From assembly GCF_023078275.1 (NCBI RefSeq), contig NC_062990.1, forward strand, positions 823,501-887,500: DNA of 64,000 nt, written 5' to 3'. This stretch comes from Leguminivora glycinivorella. Taxonomy: Eukaryota > Arthropoda > Insecta > Lepidoptera > Tortricidae. The position numbers and the translations under genes were made by a program. Shown here piece by piece: positions 1 through 9,487 of this stretch. A model generated the notes under the pieces. It was given only the letters and a program-made list of their open reading frames with translations, made no database searches and was not told the DNA's origin. Within the stretch, counting starts at the first letter, position 1; every line of letters starts with the position of its first letter.

Positions 1-60
1 TTAATGACGAAATAAAACTTAATAAAATCTCAATTTATCAACAAAATCTTGGTAACAAAA

Positions 61-128
61 TAGGAATTAATAAAAACAAATTTAACTTTTCCCTTAATTT
101 TTGTACAAACTTTTCGAGAACTGCTGAG
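61..128. repeat. dispersed repeat, copy A
   Basis: About 70 bp that recurs in inverted orientation at 48071-48143, including the shared string TTTGTACAAACTTTTCGAGA. The two copies differ by small changes. The family is not recognised and no coding potential is visible. Confidence 0.6.
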
Positions 129-299
129 GCATATACTTACGAAAGTTTGTACGAAATGTTCAAGAATCTGTACAAGGGATATAAGGAAGATAGATTGAGT
201 TACCAAATTGTTTTCACTAGACTTTTTTCTAATTCCAGCACACCGGTGAACGAACGGCAGACACCCAAGACAAACATTCGGACATGATGTCATGGATAC

Positions 300-1400
300 G
301 GTAAGGACGGCTTACGGAAAAAAATGAAGTGCTGTCCACTGGAGAAGTCGCATATTACTTTAAATGTAGTGTCATTCACTGACTAAATAAACATCCTCGA
401 AAGATTTTAAAATTTGAGTTTAATCTTTTATCTTCTTGACCTTTCTGATTCTGGATAAAATAGAACTCGCGGACAGAGTTAGATTAGGTGACCAAAAAAA
501 TAAGGATAAATTAACGACGTGAGTCCACATTGAAGCCTGCATTATGGGGTAAATAAGATGATAAAAATTTAAGGATAACATCAGACAACTTTCGAGGCCT
601 CCATGGATCTGGATTGGTATCTGTCCCATCATTTTGCATTCTTAACTGTTTTTGAATCTTCATACCTGTTATGTCATTCTAACTCAAAGGTATATGTAGA
701 AGGAAGGTTAGATTTAGCGGTGGATTATTTTTATGGTCTCATGTCTATTTTAAGTCAAAGGTATGGAAGGAAAGTATAGCTTTGGCTGTGGATTATTTAT
801 GGTCTCCGTCGGACATAGGCAGATGGGAATACAGATTCAGTACCTACAGTTGCTAGGTTGCTTGCTACACTTTTATCACCACCCAGGGGTTAAGGGTATA
901 TATAGTTCTTATGATGATAGACATCAATCAAAAGCTCGGTAAGTATTACTGTCAATGATAAACTGGTGCTCCAAGATAACACGATCGACTCCCACCTGAG
1001 GCGGCATATTTTCTTTTCTTCATTTCAAAGGCACGTTCAAAAGCCCGAATATCGTCCGCGGAAGCAGGTGGCGGCTATATTTAACCGAGCAGATGGTTCG
1101 AACTGGTGTTTTCGACTGCCTAATTAAGAGCGGTTAAAGATTTCTTGTGTAGTAACACTGTTATAGTGCTACAAAATATGTGGAGCTGAAGGCACTGGTT
1201 TTATTTCATCCTGGAAACCTGCTGGACAATCAGTATTTTCGGTCATATTTTCTTTCGTCTATATTTTTCTATTTTAGACTACTAATAAGCTACGCTACAT
1301 GACAGAGGTACGTCACACTGGTTTTATTCAAATGTAAGCCTTACTGCTTATTAATCCTATTGCTACATTCTCCTTCTTAGTCGTATACTCTTGTCAAAGT
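300..1400. other. no gene seen
   Basis: AT-rich sequence with stops in all frames and no recognised repeat or RNA gene. Confidence 0.5.
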
Positions 1401-1550
1401 AGTCGTGGTCATTGTGCTGCATTTTTAATGGTTTCCCGGCATATTGCTATTTGAAGCGTTCCGCGCGCACAGATTTAAGGGTGACCCGGTGAGAGCCCTC
1501 ACTTGGTCTCTCCATCGCAGTCTGGGTTTTGTACTGCCCACTCTTCCCTG
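1400..1550 (-). pseudogene. possible non-LTR retrotransposon C-terminal fragment
   Basis: The minus strand reads a short Arg/Trp-rich stretch (KPRLRWRDQV-like). This resembles the C-terminal tail of insect non-LTR retrotransposon polyproteins, where such motifs lie after the reverse transcriptase. The match is short and no frame stays open, so this is at best a degenerate remnant. Confidence 0.3.
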
Positions 1551-1559
1551 AACTACATA

Positions 1560-2205
1560 CATCACTAATATTTTGCCAGTCGTCTTTCGGTGAAACATTG
1601 TAAAGGAAGACTACGCTATTCTGTAAATTACGCTATCCCAATTTATCCCGTCATTGTGAAGAGGCACGCGTCCAGCAGTGGGACAATATCTAATACAAAA
1701 ATAAACTTTTGCTACTAAACTGTCAATCACAACGATACCTAGTGTGTGGTCCTCAGAATGCTGTCAATACTGTCAACATGCAAGCTCCTCTAAATAACTG
1801 ACACGCGAGGCCGCCGGTATCGAAAACAGTCAGTCAACGACCTACCTTCAGTTTGTGCCATTCCATCAATATTTATACCGAGCGCGTTGCCAAACTGCGT
1901 GAAAAGTTGCAGCGATTTTGTGTGTCGATGTACAGCTGTCAAGGGCCTTCGGGTAGTAGCGAAAATACGAGAATGAGACAAACCAGTGTCCATTTTACAA
2001 TAAGTCCGAGATTTCACAAGAAAACTGAAGGATCTTTTGAAATCCCACGAGCGATAAATATTCTGTAAGCAATTGGGCTTGGTACCTCTGGATACAAATA
2101 ATAATATGTAGGTAAGTTTAGACGGAGTAAAGACTAAAAAAGCAAGACAATGGCCTGGCTTCAGTTTAGAGCCTCAGTAATTCTTAGAAGACAAGACAGA
2201 AACTC
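1560..2205. other. no gene seen
   Basis: No supported gene. The stretch near 1655-1690 (ACGCGTCCAGCAGTGGGACA) resembles a phrase common in lepidopteran LINE remnants. Small ORFs at 1790-2068 have no recognisable domain. Confidence 0.4.
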
Positions 2206-2296
2206 ATCCTCCTTGCGTTATCTCTGCCACGGCTCATAGGAGCGTTGTTCGCTTTGACAACGAATCCCAAGATTTGGCGTAGACACTACACTACAC
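2206..2296 (-). repeat. SINE 3' fragment
   Basis: Reverse-complement match to the 3' body of the tRNA-derived SINE seen complete at 26982-27308, including the CCCAAGATTTGGCGTAG segment. It ends in an (ACACT)n run at about 2284-2305. The tRNA-like head is missing. Confidence 0.7.
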
Positions 2297-2680
2297 TACA
2301 CTACGAAAGCTAAGACTCTGACCTCAAAGAAGAAGGTCAAACACTATGGAAAACAAATATCTAAACAACATTACGAGTATTAGCCATAACACCTGGGCAA
2401 AAGTGACAGAATTCATTACTACCCGTACATCTGAGGGAATACCATAGTAAAAAGCTAGCGGTCACGCCACAGTGGCCATACGCCACTGTTTACCACGACA
2501 GGAAAGGTTACGTCTTTCCCGCACTAAACACTCACTCTAAACTTAACTTTAATTACATAGCAAAACATTTCAAATCCTAATCGACTCGGTCTATGAAACT
2601 TCACGATATTTTTCTTTTAATTCACATTTAAATTGAACGAAATTTCAATGTGTTAAAATAGACATTGCAGTACAGATGGT

Positions 2681-2862
2681 ATTATACTTGTGTTTCGTCC
2701 TCGATATTAGTAATTTAGAATTATAGAACACATTGTAGTTACGCGGAAGTGTAACCACTCATCACTTGTTTAAGGGAAAAATTGCCGGTGCTGGCAATCC
2801 CCCTCTTTTTTTTTTTTTTTTTTAACGGTTTCGCCGGCTTGCCCTGGTCAACCCTCTTCATT
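2681..2862 (+). repeat. DIRS left inverted terminal repeat
   Basis: Pairs with 7650-7811. The shared part includes a T-run of about 18, the segment CGGTTTCGCCGGCTTGCC and a small hairpin ATTGCC-GGTGCT-GGCAAT near 2783. The outer 2681-2738 is matched in reverse complement by the internal region at 7459-7516. Confidence 0.9.
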
Positions 2863-2910
2863 CGCATTTTAGTGCTCAACCACTCCACTTGTTAAGTTCG
2901 TGATTTCGAC

Positions 2911-3103
2911 ATGCCGAAGCGAAAGAACGAGGAAGAACTTGAGTTGCTAAGAAAACGCTTGAAGCAACTCAAAAAAGATATCAAACATGTACGTCGTAAT
3001 AAACGATCTTCCTCGTCCTCTTCGAGCTCCACGTGTTCACAGTGCTCCTCATCGGATTCATCGTCGTCGGAGGCCGCGCCATTGAATCCGGATTACCAAA
3101 ATG
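2911..3103 (+). CDS. DIRS ORF1 N-terminal exon (basic, Ser-rich)
   Basis: ATG at 2911 opens a 65-codon frame ending at TAG 3106. The peptide begins MPKRKNEEELELLRKRL, a charged probable coiled coil, then a run of serines with CSQC. A GTTAGT donor starts at 3104 just before the stop, and a good acceptor (TTTCCAG, exon from 3512) restores phase exactly: the leftover G plus AC makes an Asp codon, continuing into the Pro-rich start of the gag-like ORF. I therefore infer this is exon 1 of ORF1. The alternative is a separate small protein or upstream ORF. The splice is inferred, not shown. Confidence 0.6.
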
Positions 3104-3160
3104 GTTAGTACTCATAACTACCCACTTATTTTTAAAAAAAGTGATGGCATTTCTATCCAA

Positions 3161-3433
3161 TATAATGCAATCAGAGTAGTCTATAGGACTATTTCGCCGC
3201 ATTATAATGGTGTTGACTAAAAAGTAATTGCATTCAGGGTAGTCTATAGGGCTATTCCGCTGCATAAAATAAAAACCTTTGTAATCAGATCAGTCTAGGG
3301 GACTGTTTCGCTACAAGGTTTAAGCTATTTTGTTGCTCAATGATAATGCATTCAGGAGGTCTATAGGACTATTCCGCCGCATTTTAAAGATGCATGTACT
3401 CAGATCAGTCTGTGGGACTGCTTCGCCACATGC
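3161..3433 (+). other. array of five co-varying RNA hairpins
   Basis: Five copies of a hairpin of about 40 nt. Inner stems: TAGTC/GACTA at 3177-3191; TAGTC/GGCTA in copy 2; CAGTC/GACTG at 3291-3305; GGTC/GACT in copy 4; CAGTC/GACTG at 3406-3420. Loops are 5 nt. Outer stems differ yet still pair: TATAATGC/GCATTATA (3161-3168 with 3199-3206), TTGTA/TACAA (3279-3283 with 3312-3316), AATGC/GCATT (3345-3349 with 3379-3383) and GCATGT/ACATGC (3392-3397 with 3428-3433). Copy 2 keeps only TGCA/TGCA. Internal loops are conserved: TCAG on the 5' side, TTYCGCY on the 3' side. The array lies inside the probable ORF1 intron or leader. Function unknown. Confidence 0.8.
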
Positions 3434-3511
3434 TTTGCTACTTTTAAGTGTGCAAAATAATGCAACGATTTTGTTACTTGATTAGTCATGGGTCGACTGT
3501 CATGTTTCCAG

Positions 3512-4500
3512 ACCGACCTGATCCGGCTTACGACGACCCGCCGCCGCCGCAACCACCGCAGCTTGAGGACCGCAGAGAAGTTGAGCCGATTGCCGACGAG
3601 CACCCTCAAGCAAACGCTGGCCCATCACACGCAATCGCTGGTCCATCACATGCAATTGCTGGTCCATCACATGCAATGCCTGCGTGTACAAATCTGCCAC
3701 CTACCAATATTAATGTGGATCCCATTGAAATTGAGGATGATGATATCTGCCAGGCAGAGATATTAGAGATATTGGGAACCGATCCATCACTGAGTCAAGA
3801 ATATGGTGACGATATTAATAAAGAAGTGGCTCGCAGATTTGAACACATAGCCACGTCTGGTTTGGAGAAACAAGCAAGACAGGAGCTGTTAGAAAAATAT
3901 TTAGTACCCGCAAACTGCGTTAAGATCGCCGCCCCACAGCTGAACGCGGAGATCAAAGCAGCGTCTACGGAAGCTGTCATAAAAAGAGATAAAGCTATTG
4001 AGCTTAGACAAAAACAGATCGCCGCAGCGATTACAGGTGTAGGACGTATACTAACATCTCAACTAAAGTCTAAGGATAATAACGTTGCTAAAGACCTAAT
4101 GGACGTGGCACGCTTACTGTGTGATATACAATTCTGCGAATCAACAACACGCAGGAATTTTACGTTATATCCGCTAAAAAAGGATTTCAGAGATCAATTA
4201 GCAAACACAAAGATAGACAAATATCTATTTGGTGAAGATTTGCCAGAAACATTAAAAACAGCTAAAGCTGTATCAAAATCTAGTACAGATATTAAGGTGG
4301 ACCAACAAAAATCAAAGCAGCAAACAACGCCTAAGTTTCCGAAGAATTTAAACTGGAAGACGGGACCCTCAGCTCGCAATCAGCCGAAGGGTCCGACACA
4401 GAAACAATATCAGTCTGCAGCATCGAGCAGCCGGCGCTACGGCCACGGGAACTCATCGCACAGGTCGTCGCATCGGGCCAAGCACAGTCGCCGGCGCTAG
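3512..4500 (+). CDS. DIRS ORF1, gag-like protein
   Basis: Open frame to TAG at 4498-4500. The first in-frame ATG without splicing is 3460 and the next is 3502; the preferred reading is exon 2 from 3512 after splicing from 2911-3103. The protein starts with a Pro-rich acidic segment (PAYDDPPPPQPPQ), carries three AGPSHA repeats near 3616-3680, an alpha-helical middle and a basic Ser/Arg-rich tail. It has no CCHC knuckle, as is usual for DIRS gag-like proteins, and is inferred to package the element RNA. Its end overlaps the RT frame, which starts in the -1 phase at the slippery site 4347-4353. Confidence 0.75.
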
Positions 4501-6405
4501 ATCCGGTACGTTATGCTGGCAGACTTGCTGATTTTCATAAGCAGTGGTCACTGATCACAAGTGATCAAACGATATTATCCTGGATCAACGGATACAAAAT
4601 TATTTTTAACCAACCGGTGTATCAGACCAATAGTCCAGCTGTTACAAGTGGCTCATATTCTGAAAGGAGTAAATTTTCAGAATCCATCAATAATCTTTTG
4701 TCCATAGGAGCAATTTCAGAATGTGAGCCTACCTCAGACCAATTCATATCCAGGGTGTTTTTAATCCCCAAACCTAATGGAAGCATGAGGTTTATTCTTA
4801 ACCTAAAAGAGTTAAATAACTTCATCCAAACTGATCATTTTAAACTTGAAGATTTACGTACGGCCTTAAAGTTAGTTTCTAAAGGCTGTTTCATGTCCAC
4901 ACTAGATTTAAAGGATGCATATTTTTTAATTAAAATTCACCCTGACTCGAGGAAGTACCTAAGATTCATTTTGGATTCAAAATTATATCAATTTAATGTA
5001 CTCCCGTTTGGGCTCTGCACAGCGCCTTACATATTTACAAAATTGATGAAACCTGTAATAAAATTGTTACGTTCATGCGGTTTCGTATCATCGATTTATC
5101 TTGACGACCTTTACCTGATTGGTGAATCATATAGGGAATGTATAAATAATTTACAAACGACAGAATCACTGTTGAAATCCCTGGGCTTCATTATAAATGA
5201 ACAAAAGAGTAATCGTATTCCAGCTACGTCCTGTAAATACCTGGGTTATATAATAGATTCCCAAAAATGGCAAGTCAGTTTGCCAGTCGAAAAGAGAAAT
5301 CGGATAAGATATGAATTAGAATCTTTGAAGCTCCTAAAGCATTGTAAAATAAGAAGATTTGCGCAATTGATTGGTCTATTAATATCTGCTTGTCCAGCCG
5401 TGGAATACGGTTGGCTATACACGAAACAAATGGAACGTGTTAAATTCTTAAATTTAAGAGGCCATGATAATTTTGATAGGACCATGGCTATACCTGATTC
5501 TCTTCATTCAGATTTCGATTGGTGGATTAATGCTCTTCGCTATTCAAATCACCGTATCAGAGATGACATATTTTCAATCGAAATCTTTTCTGACGCTTCT
5601 ACGACGGGGTGGGGCGCAGCGTGTGGTGAACAAACGGCGAGTGGCCTATGGTCCCGAGAGGAAAAAGCCTTACATATTAATCACTAATCAGCTGGAACTG
5701 CTAGCTGCTTTTTTCGCCCTGAAAATATTTGCCAAAGATTGCTACAGATGCCAAATACTTTTACGAGTCGACAACACTACAGCTATATCTTATATAAACC
5801 GTATGGGGGGTATCCAGTACCCCCATCTCACAAAAGTGACTAAGGATTTATGGCAGTGGTGTGAGGCTCGTAAAATTATGGTGGTTGCGTCTTACATAAA
5901 ATCATCTGATAACACTATTGCAGACCAAGAATCTAGACGTTCTCACCCAGATGTAGAATGGGAGCTTTCCTCTTCGGGTTACCAATTGCTGATTAAAGAA
6001 TTTGGTCATCCTAATATTGATCTTTTTGCAAGTCGCATTAATAAAAAATGCGACATGTACGTTTCGTGGAATAGAGACCCAGATGCGTATGCATACGACG
6101 CGTTTACCATAGAATGGGACGATTTCTTCTTTTACGCATTTCCGCCAGTGTCTGTAATATTAAAAGCTTTAAGAAAAATCATTTCCGAAAAGGCTGAGGG
6201 TATCATGGTAGTCCCCGATTGGCCTACACAACCATGGTACCCTTTGTTTAAGCGCCTTTTAGTATCAAAATTATTGAGAATAGATTCTAAATTCGCAATA
6301 ATATCTGATTCCAGCAACCGGAACATCCAGTCGAGCGTTACCCTGGTTGCCGGAGTTTTGTCAGCACGTCGCTCCTGCGGCGGTGCGTCCCGCAGTCTGC
6401 GGTGA
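4335..6405 (+). pseudogene. DIRS ORF2: reverse transcriptase, RNase H, Dam-like domain (frameshifted)
   Basis: Open from 4335 in the -1 frame relative to ORF1, with no ATG before the RT core, so it probably relies on the frameshift signal at 4347. RT motifs include LDLKDAYFLIKIHPDSRKYL, the region around VLPFGLCTAPYIF, and the catalytic YLDD at about 5099-5110. RNase H begins with EIFSDAS near 5582 and continues after 5690 (LELLA, then VDNTTAISYINRMGG). A 7-nt duplication (AATCACT-AATCA, 5679-5690) creates a TAA at 5685-5687 and shifts the frame; the remainder is open to TGA at 6403-6405. The C-terminal part (FGHPNIDLFASRINKKC, then WDDFFFYAFPP) matches the Dam-like methyltransferase region of DIRS elements, but the NPPY motif is replaced by AFPP. 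It reverse transcribes the element RNA; this copy is broken in RNase H. Confidence 0.88.
4347..4394 (+). promoter_or_regulatory. candidate -1 ribosomal frameshift signal
   Basis: T TTA AAC at 4347-4353 is in the correct phase of ORF1 (AAT-TTA-AAC). Nine bases later GGACCCT (4363-4369) can pair with AGGGTCC (4388-4394), a perfect 7-bp stem. Loop bases GCTCG (4372-4376) can pair with CGAGC (4424-4428), allowing a pseudoknot. The -1 frame has a stop at 4332-4334, so it is open only from just upstream of this site. Confidence 0.75.
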
Positions 6406-7319
6406 ATATACTGCTAGCATCATTATCGGACAACTCGATTAAGCAATACGATGTGTGTTTTAAACGTTGGTTTGATTTTTGTCTGAGGAACAAAATTAAT
6501 GTATACGGTCCTTCAGTACCAATGATTATAGAATTTCTAACAGAAATATTTAACTCAGGAGGAAAATACGGCACAATCAACAGCCATAGATCCGCTCTCT
6601 CGTTAATATTAGGACAAGTGACCGATGATGATCGTATAAAACGGTTTTATAAGGGCGTTTTTAGGCTTAGACCGCCTCTGCCTCGATATAACGTAACATG
6701 GGACCCGGCTAAGGTTCTTAATTATTTAGGGTCATTTTACCCAAATGAAAATTTACCGTTCAATCAGCTATCAATGAAATGTATAACTTTACTCGCCCTT
6801 GTTACAGCGCACAGAGTACAGACGCTGTCAAAAATTACTATTAGTAATATAGTACATCTTCCTGATCAAATCATAATTAAAATATCTGAAATTATAAAAA
6901 CATCTAGAGTTGGTGTCAACCAGCCAACTCTTTACTTACCTTATTTTGAAGAGCGGCCTCAAGTATGTCCTGCTCGAACGTTGATCGCATATATTGATAA
7001 AACTAAGGATTTACGTAAATCTGATTTGCTTTTCATAGGGCTTAATAAGCCACACAATTGCGTTAAATCTCCAACACTCAGTCGTTGGATAAAAACAACT
7101 CTGAAAAATAGTGGAATTGACATCTCCATCTTTTCTTCGCATAGTACAAGACATGCTTCTACATCTTTTGCTTACAAAGCGGGCGTAAGTTTGGACGCTA
7201 TTAGAAAAACTGCAGGATGGAGTGGCAATTCCACTACCTTTGCTAAGTTCTATAACAAAACTATTGTAGACATTAACAATGATAATAACGCACTTGCTAG
7301 ATCATTATGTTTGTCGTGA
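6402..7319 (+). CDS. DIRS ORF3, tyrosine recombinase
   Basis: About 305 codons ending at TGA 7317-7319. The N-terminal part (SLSDNSIKQYDVCFKRWFDF) resembles a SAM-like core-binding domain. Catalytic residues can be placed at Arg138 (AHRVQTL), His247 and Arg250 (SSHSTRHAS), Trp273 (AGWSG) and Tyr284 (FYNK), so the tetrad looks complete. The enzyme integrates the circular cDNA without making a target duplication. The frame begins GTG-AAT at 6402, overlapping the TGA of ORF2; it is open upstream only to 6309 and contains no ATG until residue 41. Translation probably depends on overlap with ORF2, or an ancestral ATGA has become GTGA in this copy. Confidence 0.88.
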   Translation: MNILLASLSDNSIKQYDVCFKRWFDFCLRNKINVYGPSVPMIIEFLTEIFNSGGKYGTINSHRSALSLILGQVTDDDRIKRFYKGVFRLRPPLPRYNVTWDPAKVLNYLGSFYPNENLPFNQLSMKCITLLALVTAHRVQTLSKITISNIVHLPDQIIIKISEIIKTSRVGVNQPTLYLPYFEERPQVCPARTLIAYIDKTKDLRKSDLLFIGLNKPHNCVKSPTLSRWIKTTLKNSGIDISIFSSHSTRHASTSFAYKAGVSLDAIRKTAGWSGNSTTFAKFYNKTIVDINNDNNALARSLCLS

Positions 7320-7458
7320 TTGATAATCATGTATGTGTAAGGAACACAATCAAAATATGTTATGTTATAAGTACAAATGTAATTGTGATGTACTTAATAA
7401 ATCAGTATTATTGAAATTAAGTTTATCATTTCTGATATTTCCTGCATACTCTCAACAT

Positions 7459-7594
7459 CTACAATGTGTTCTATAATTCTAAATTACTAATATCGAGGAC
7501 GAAACACAAGTATAATTAATGATTAAACGAACTTACCTGTAAGTGAAGTTCGATCATAATTATACGAAGGGTTTCGTCCGAAGATATTAGTAAT
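7459..7594 (+). repeat. DIRS internal complementary region
   Basis: 7459-7516 is the reverse complement of the left extremity (2681-2738). 7517-7594 is the reverse complement of the right extremity (7806-7883) with one visible mismatch. Together they read as the complement of a circular end-to-end junction, as in DIRS-1-like elements, where this region templates closure of the circle. Confidence 0.9.
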
Positions 7595-7649
7595 ACAGTC
7601 CCGCCCACCCAGGTCCCCAGGAAATATCAAAATGTTTAGCTCTAAACTA

Positions 7650-7883
7650 AATGAAGAGGGTTGACCAGGGCAAGCCGGCGAAACCGTTAAAAAAAAAAAA
7701 AAAAAAAAGAGGGGGATTGCCAGCACCGGCAATTTTTCCCTTAAACAAGTGATGAGTGGTTACACTTCCGCGTAACTACAATGTGTTCTATAATTCTAAA
7801 TTACTAATATCTTCGGACGAAACTCTTCGTATAATTATGATCGAACTTCACTTACAGGTAAGTTCGTTTAATCATTAATTATA
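7650..7883 (+). repeat. DIRS right inverted terminal repeat
   Basis: 7650-7811 is the reverse complement of the left repeat, including an A-run. 7812-7883 is a right-end extension found elsewhere only in the internal complementary region. It contains CAGGTAAGT at 7855-7863, a perfect consensus splice donor embedded in a near-palindrome. Confidence 0.9.
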
Positions 7884-7999
7884 GGGCAAAGATGCAACGG
7901 GCGTGACGTCACAGGCAGGTGTGGTGCGCCTGGGCACATACGGAAAAGAATCACCGACTTATTATTGCATAACTGAACCACAAAAATAAAAATTCGAAA

Positions 8000-8190
8000 A
8001 ACCCCCGACGGCGACATAGTGGACAGATTTTCATGAAACATGACTAAGAAGAGTCTCGACTAATTCAGCTTTCAAACAAAAAAAACTAAATCTAAATCGG
8101 TTCATCCGTTCGAGAGCTACGATGCCACAGACAGACAAACAGATAGACACGTCAAACTTATAAAACCCCGTCATTTTTGCGTCGGGGGTT
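8000..8190. mobile_element. MITE with AACCCCCGACG ends
   Basis: AACCCCCGACG at 8000-8010 is inverted at 8180-8190. The interior includes the ACAGACAGACAAACAGATAG stretch that I associate with a common lepidopteran short repeat. Non-coding. Confidence 0.65.
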
Positions 8191-8470
8191 AAAAGTGAAA
8201 CGAAAAATGAAATAGCCAATTAGGTACTTATTTTTTTGACTTCCGTAGGTTTTCGTGGCTGGTGTAACACGTTGTGTATACCACATTTCGACATGGGCAG
8301 CTACACAAAGACGTTGAGTATAAAACATCTGGTCACTATAAATGCCCGTGTGTTTTCAATTCTTAAAACCACCTGCCGGGTATCCCCAGGGTTCCCGCTA
8401 ATTCTTATAATTATTCACTTAACCAGTGATTTCATCGTCATGAGCTAAAGCAGTACCATCTGTAGGTCAT

Positions 8471-8608
8471 TGTGAGTGTGTTTAGTAAAACTTCCCACTT
8501 TGTCAGTTACCGTTAAGGCGAGATTAACTTGTATTTTTATATGAAAAACTGACAAAGCGGCTTTATAGCAATCGACAAAGTGGGACCTTTTGCCGTGAAC
8601 ACTCACAT
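8471..8608. mobile_element. MITE with TGTGAGTGT ends
   Basis: Imperfect inverted repeats of about 35 bp: TGTGAGTGTGTT with CCCACTTTGTC at the left, GACAAAGTGGG with AACACTCACA at the right. Non-coding, 138 bp. Confidence 0.65.
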
Positions 8609-8809
8609 TTATCCATCCTACTTGTATAACCTACCCGAACTCAAATGAATATTGGAAAGTACCTAAGAAAAAAATGGCAATCGAAGAAAAATAAAACTGT
8701 GGAAACGGATGGATGAGTAACTATCGCGGTAACCGAAGACAATATTAAAGAAGAATAGTTCAACTACCGCATTTAGGTTCAAATCAAAGGTAGTAACATA
8801 GTAATAGAC

Positions 8810-9118
8810 GAAAACAAGCTCTCGCTCTTTGCGCTCTTTTCTTCCTCGTTCCCTCAATGCTGAGGATCGCGACCACAAGTAGCGTGTCTCCATTGAACGC
8901 GGTTATAGGCTGCCGCCAGTCGACTTCTTCACACAGTCAGACCATCTCTTACGAGCCCCACCCCAAGCGCGTTTACCATTCATTCGCCCCAAGATGATAC
9001 ACTTCTCCATATTATGCATTGGTGATCTCATGATGTGACCGAAAAATCTAAGGGTTCGCTCCTGGCATATTTTGGAGAGGCGTGTGGTGATATTAAGTTC
9101 TTCCAAAAGCGCTCTCAA
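8810..9118 (-). pseudogene. non-LTR retrotransposon C-terminal remnant
   Basis: The minus strand encodes about 70 residues including LSKICQERTLRFFGHIMRS and ARKRWSDCVK, the typical tail after the RT of an insect LINE. The downstream end contains the string CCTCAGCATTGAGGGAACGA, which also ends the LINE remnant at 22000-22125, so both belong to one family. RT and endonuclease are absent. Confidence 0.7.
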
Positions 9119-9487
9119 GGTCTCACAAAGCCTATCGATGTGGAATCGGCTCTAGCTAACCAAAAATCCCTCGTTAGTAGGTACCTGTAGGTACCTAAGT
9201 ATGTGAAGACGCTTACGCGACGTCGTCGCTGAATGCAAACGTACGTGAGCAAAAGTTTCTACATTTGGATCACGTCTCCGATTACCAGATTTCTATACAT
9301 TTTCGGTAAGAAACAAGGAAAGTTTCATAAAACCAATCTAGGACATTTTTGGAAACCAAGGATCTAGATCAGCATCATGGACTCAATCAGCCTACCAATT
9401 TTTCCAAATCGGAGACATGATCCCAATTCCCAAACTTTTCGGGAAATGATGACGTATGTTCATACTAACGAGCGAACGCGCGACGAT
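9119..9487. other. no gene seen
   Basis: No repeat or gene recognised. Confidence 0.4.

Larger units (their letters stand above)
2681..7883 (+). mobile_element. DIRS-type tyrosine-recombinase retrotransposon
   Basis: A 5.2 kb element. The ends are inverted repeats (2681-2862 and 7650-7883). An internal complementary region at 7459-7594 is complementary to the outermost 5' end followed by the outermost 3' end, the hallmark of DIRS elements that integrate from a circular intermediate through a tyrosine recombinase. Between the ends, in order, lie a basic N-terminal exon, a gag-like ORF, a reverse transcriptase / RNase H / Dam-like ORF and a tyrosine recombinase ORF. The junction implied by the internal region places the crossover within ATTATA, present at 2681-2686 and 7878-7883. 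No DDE integrase and no LTRs are present. This copy is damaged by one frameshift in RNase H but is otherwise close to intact, suggesting recent activity. Confidence 0.93.

Noticed and set aside
2981..3265. Minus-strand ORF with repeated NSPIDY motifs
   Set aside because: It is the antisense shadow of the hairpin array.
3161..3433. Hairpin array as hammerhead ribozymes or a CRISPR array
   Set aside because: The core lacks the CUGANGA...GAAA hammerhead order on either strand, and the repeats are not identical with uniform spacers.
4617..4625. GTG at 4617 as start of the RT ORF
   Set aside because: Not an ATG, and the frame with RT-like sequence extends upstream to 4335; frameshift entry is a better explanation.
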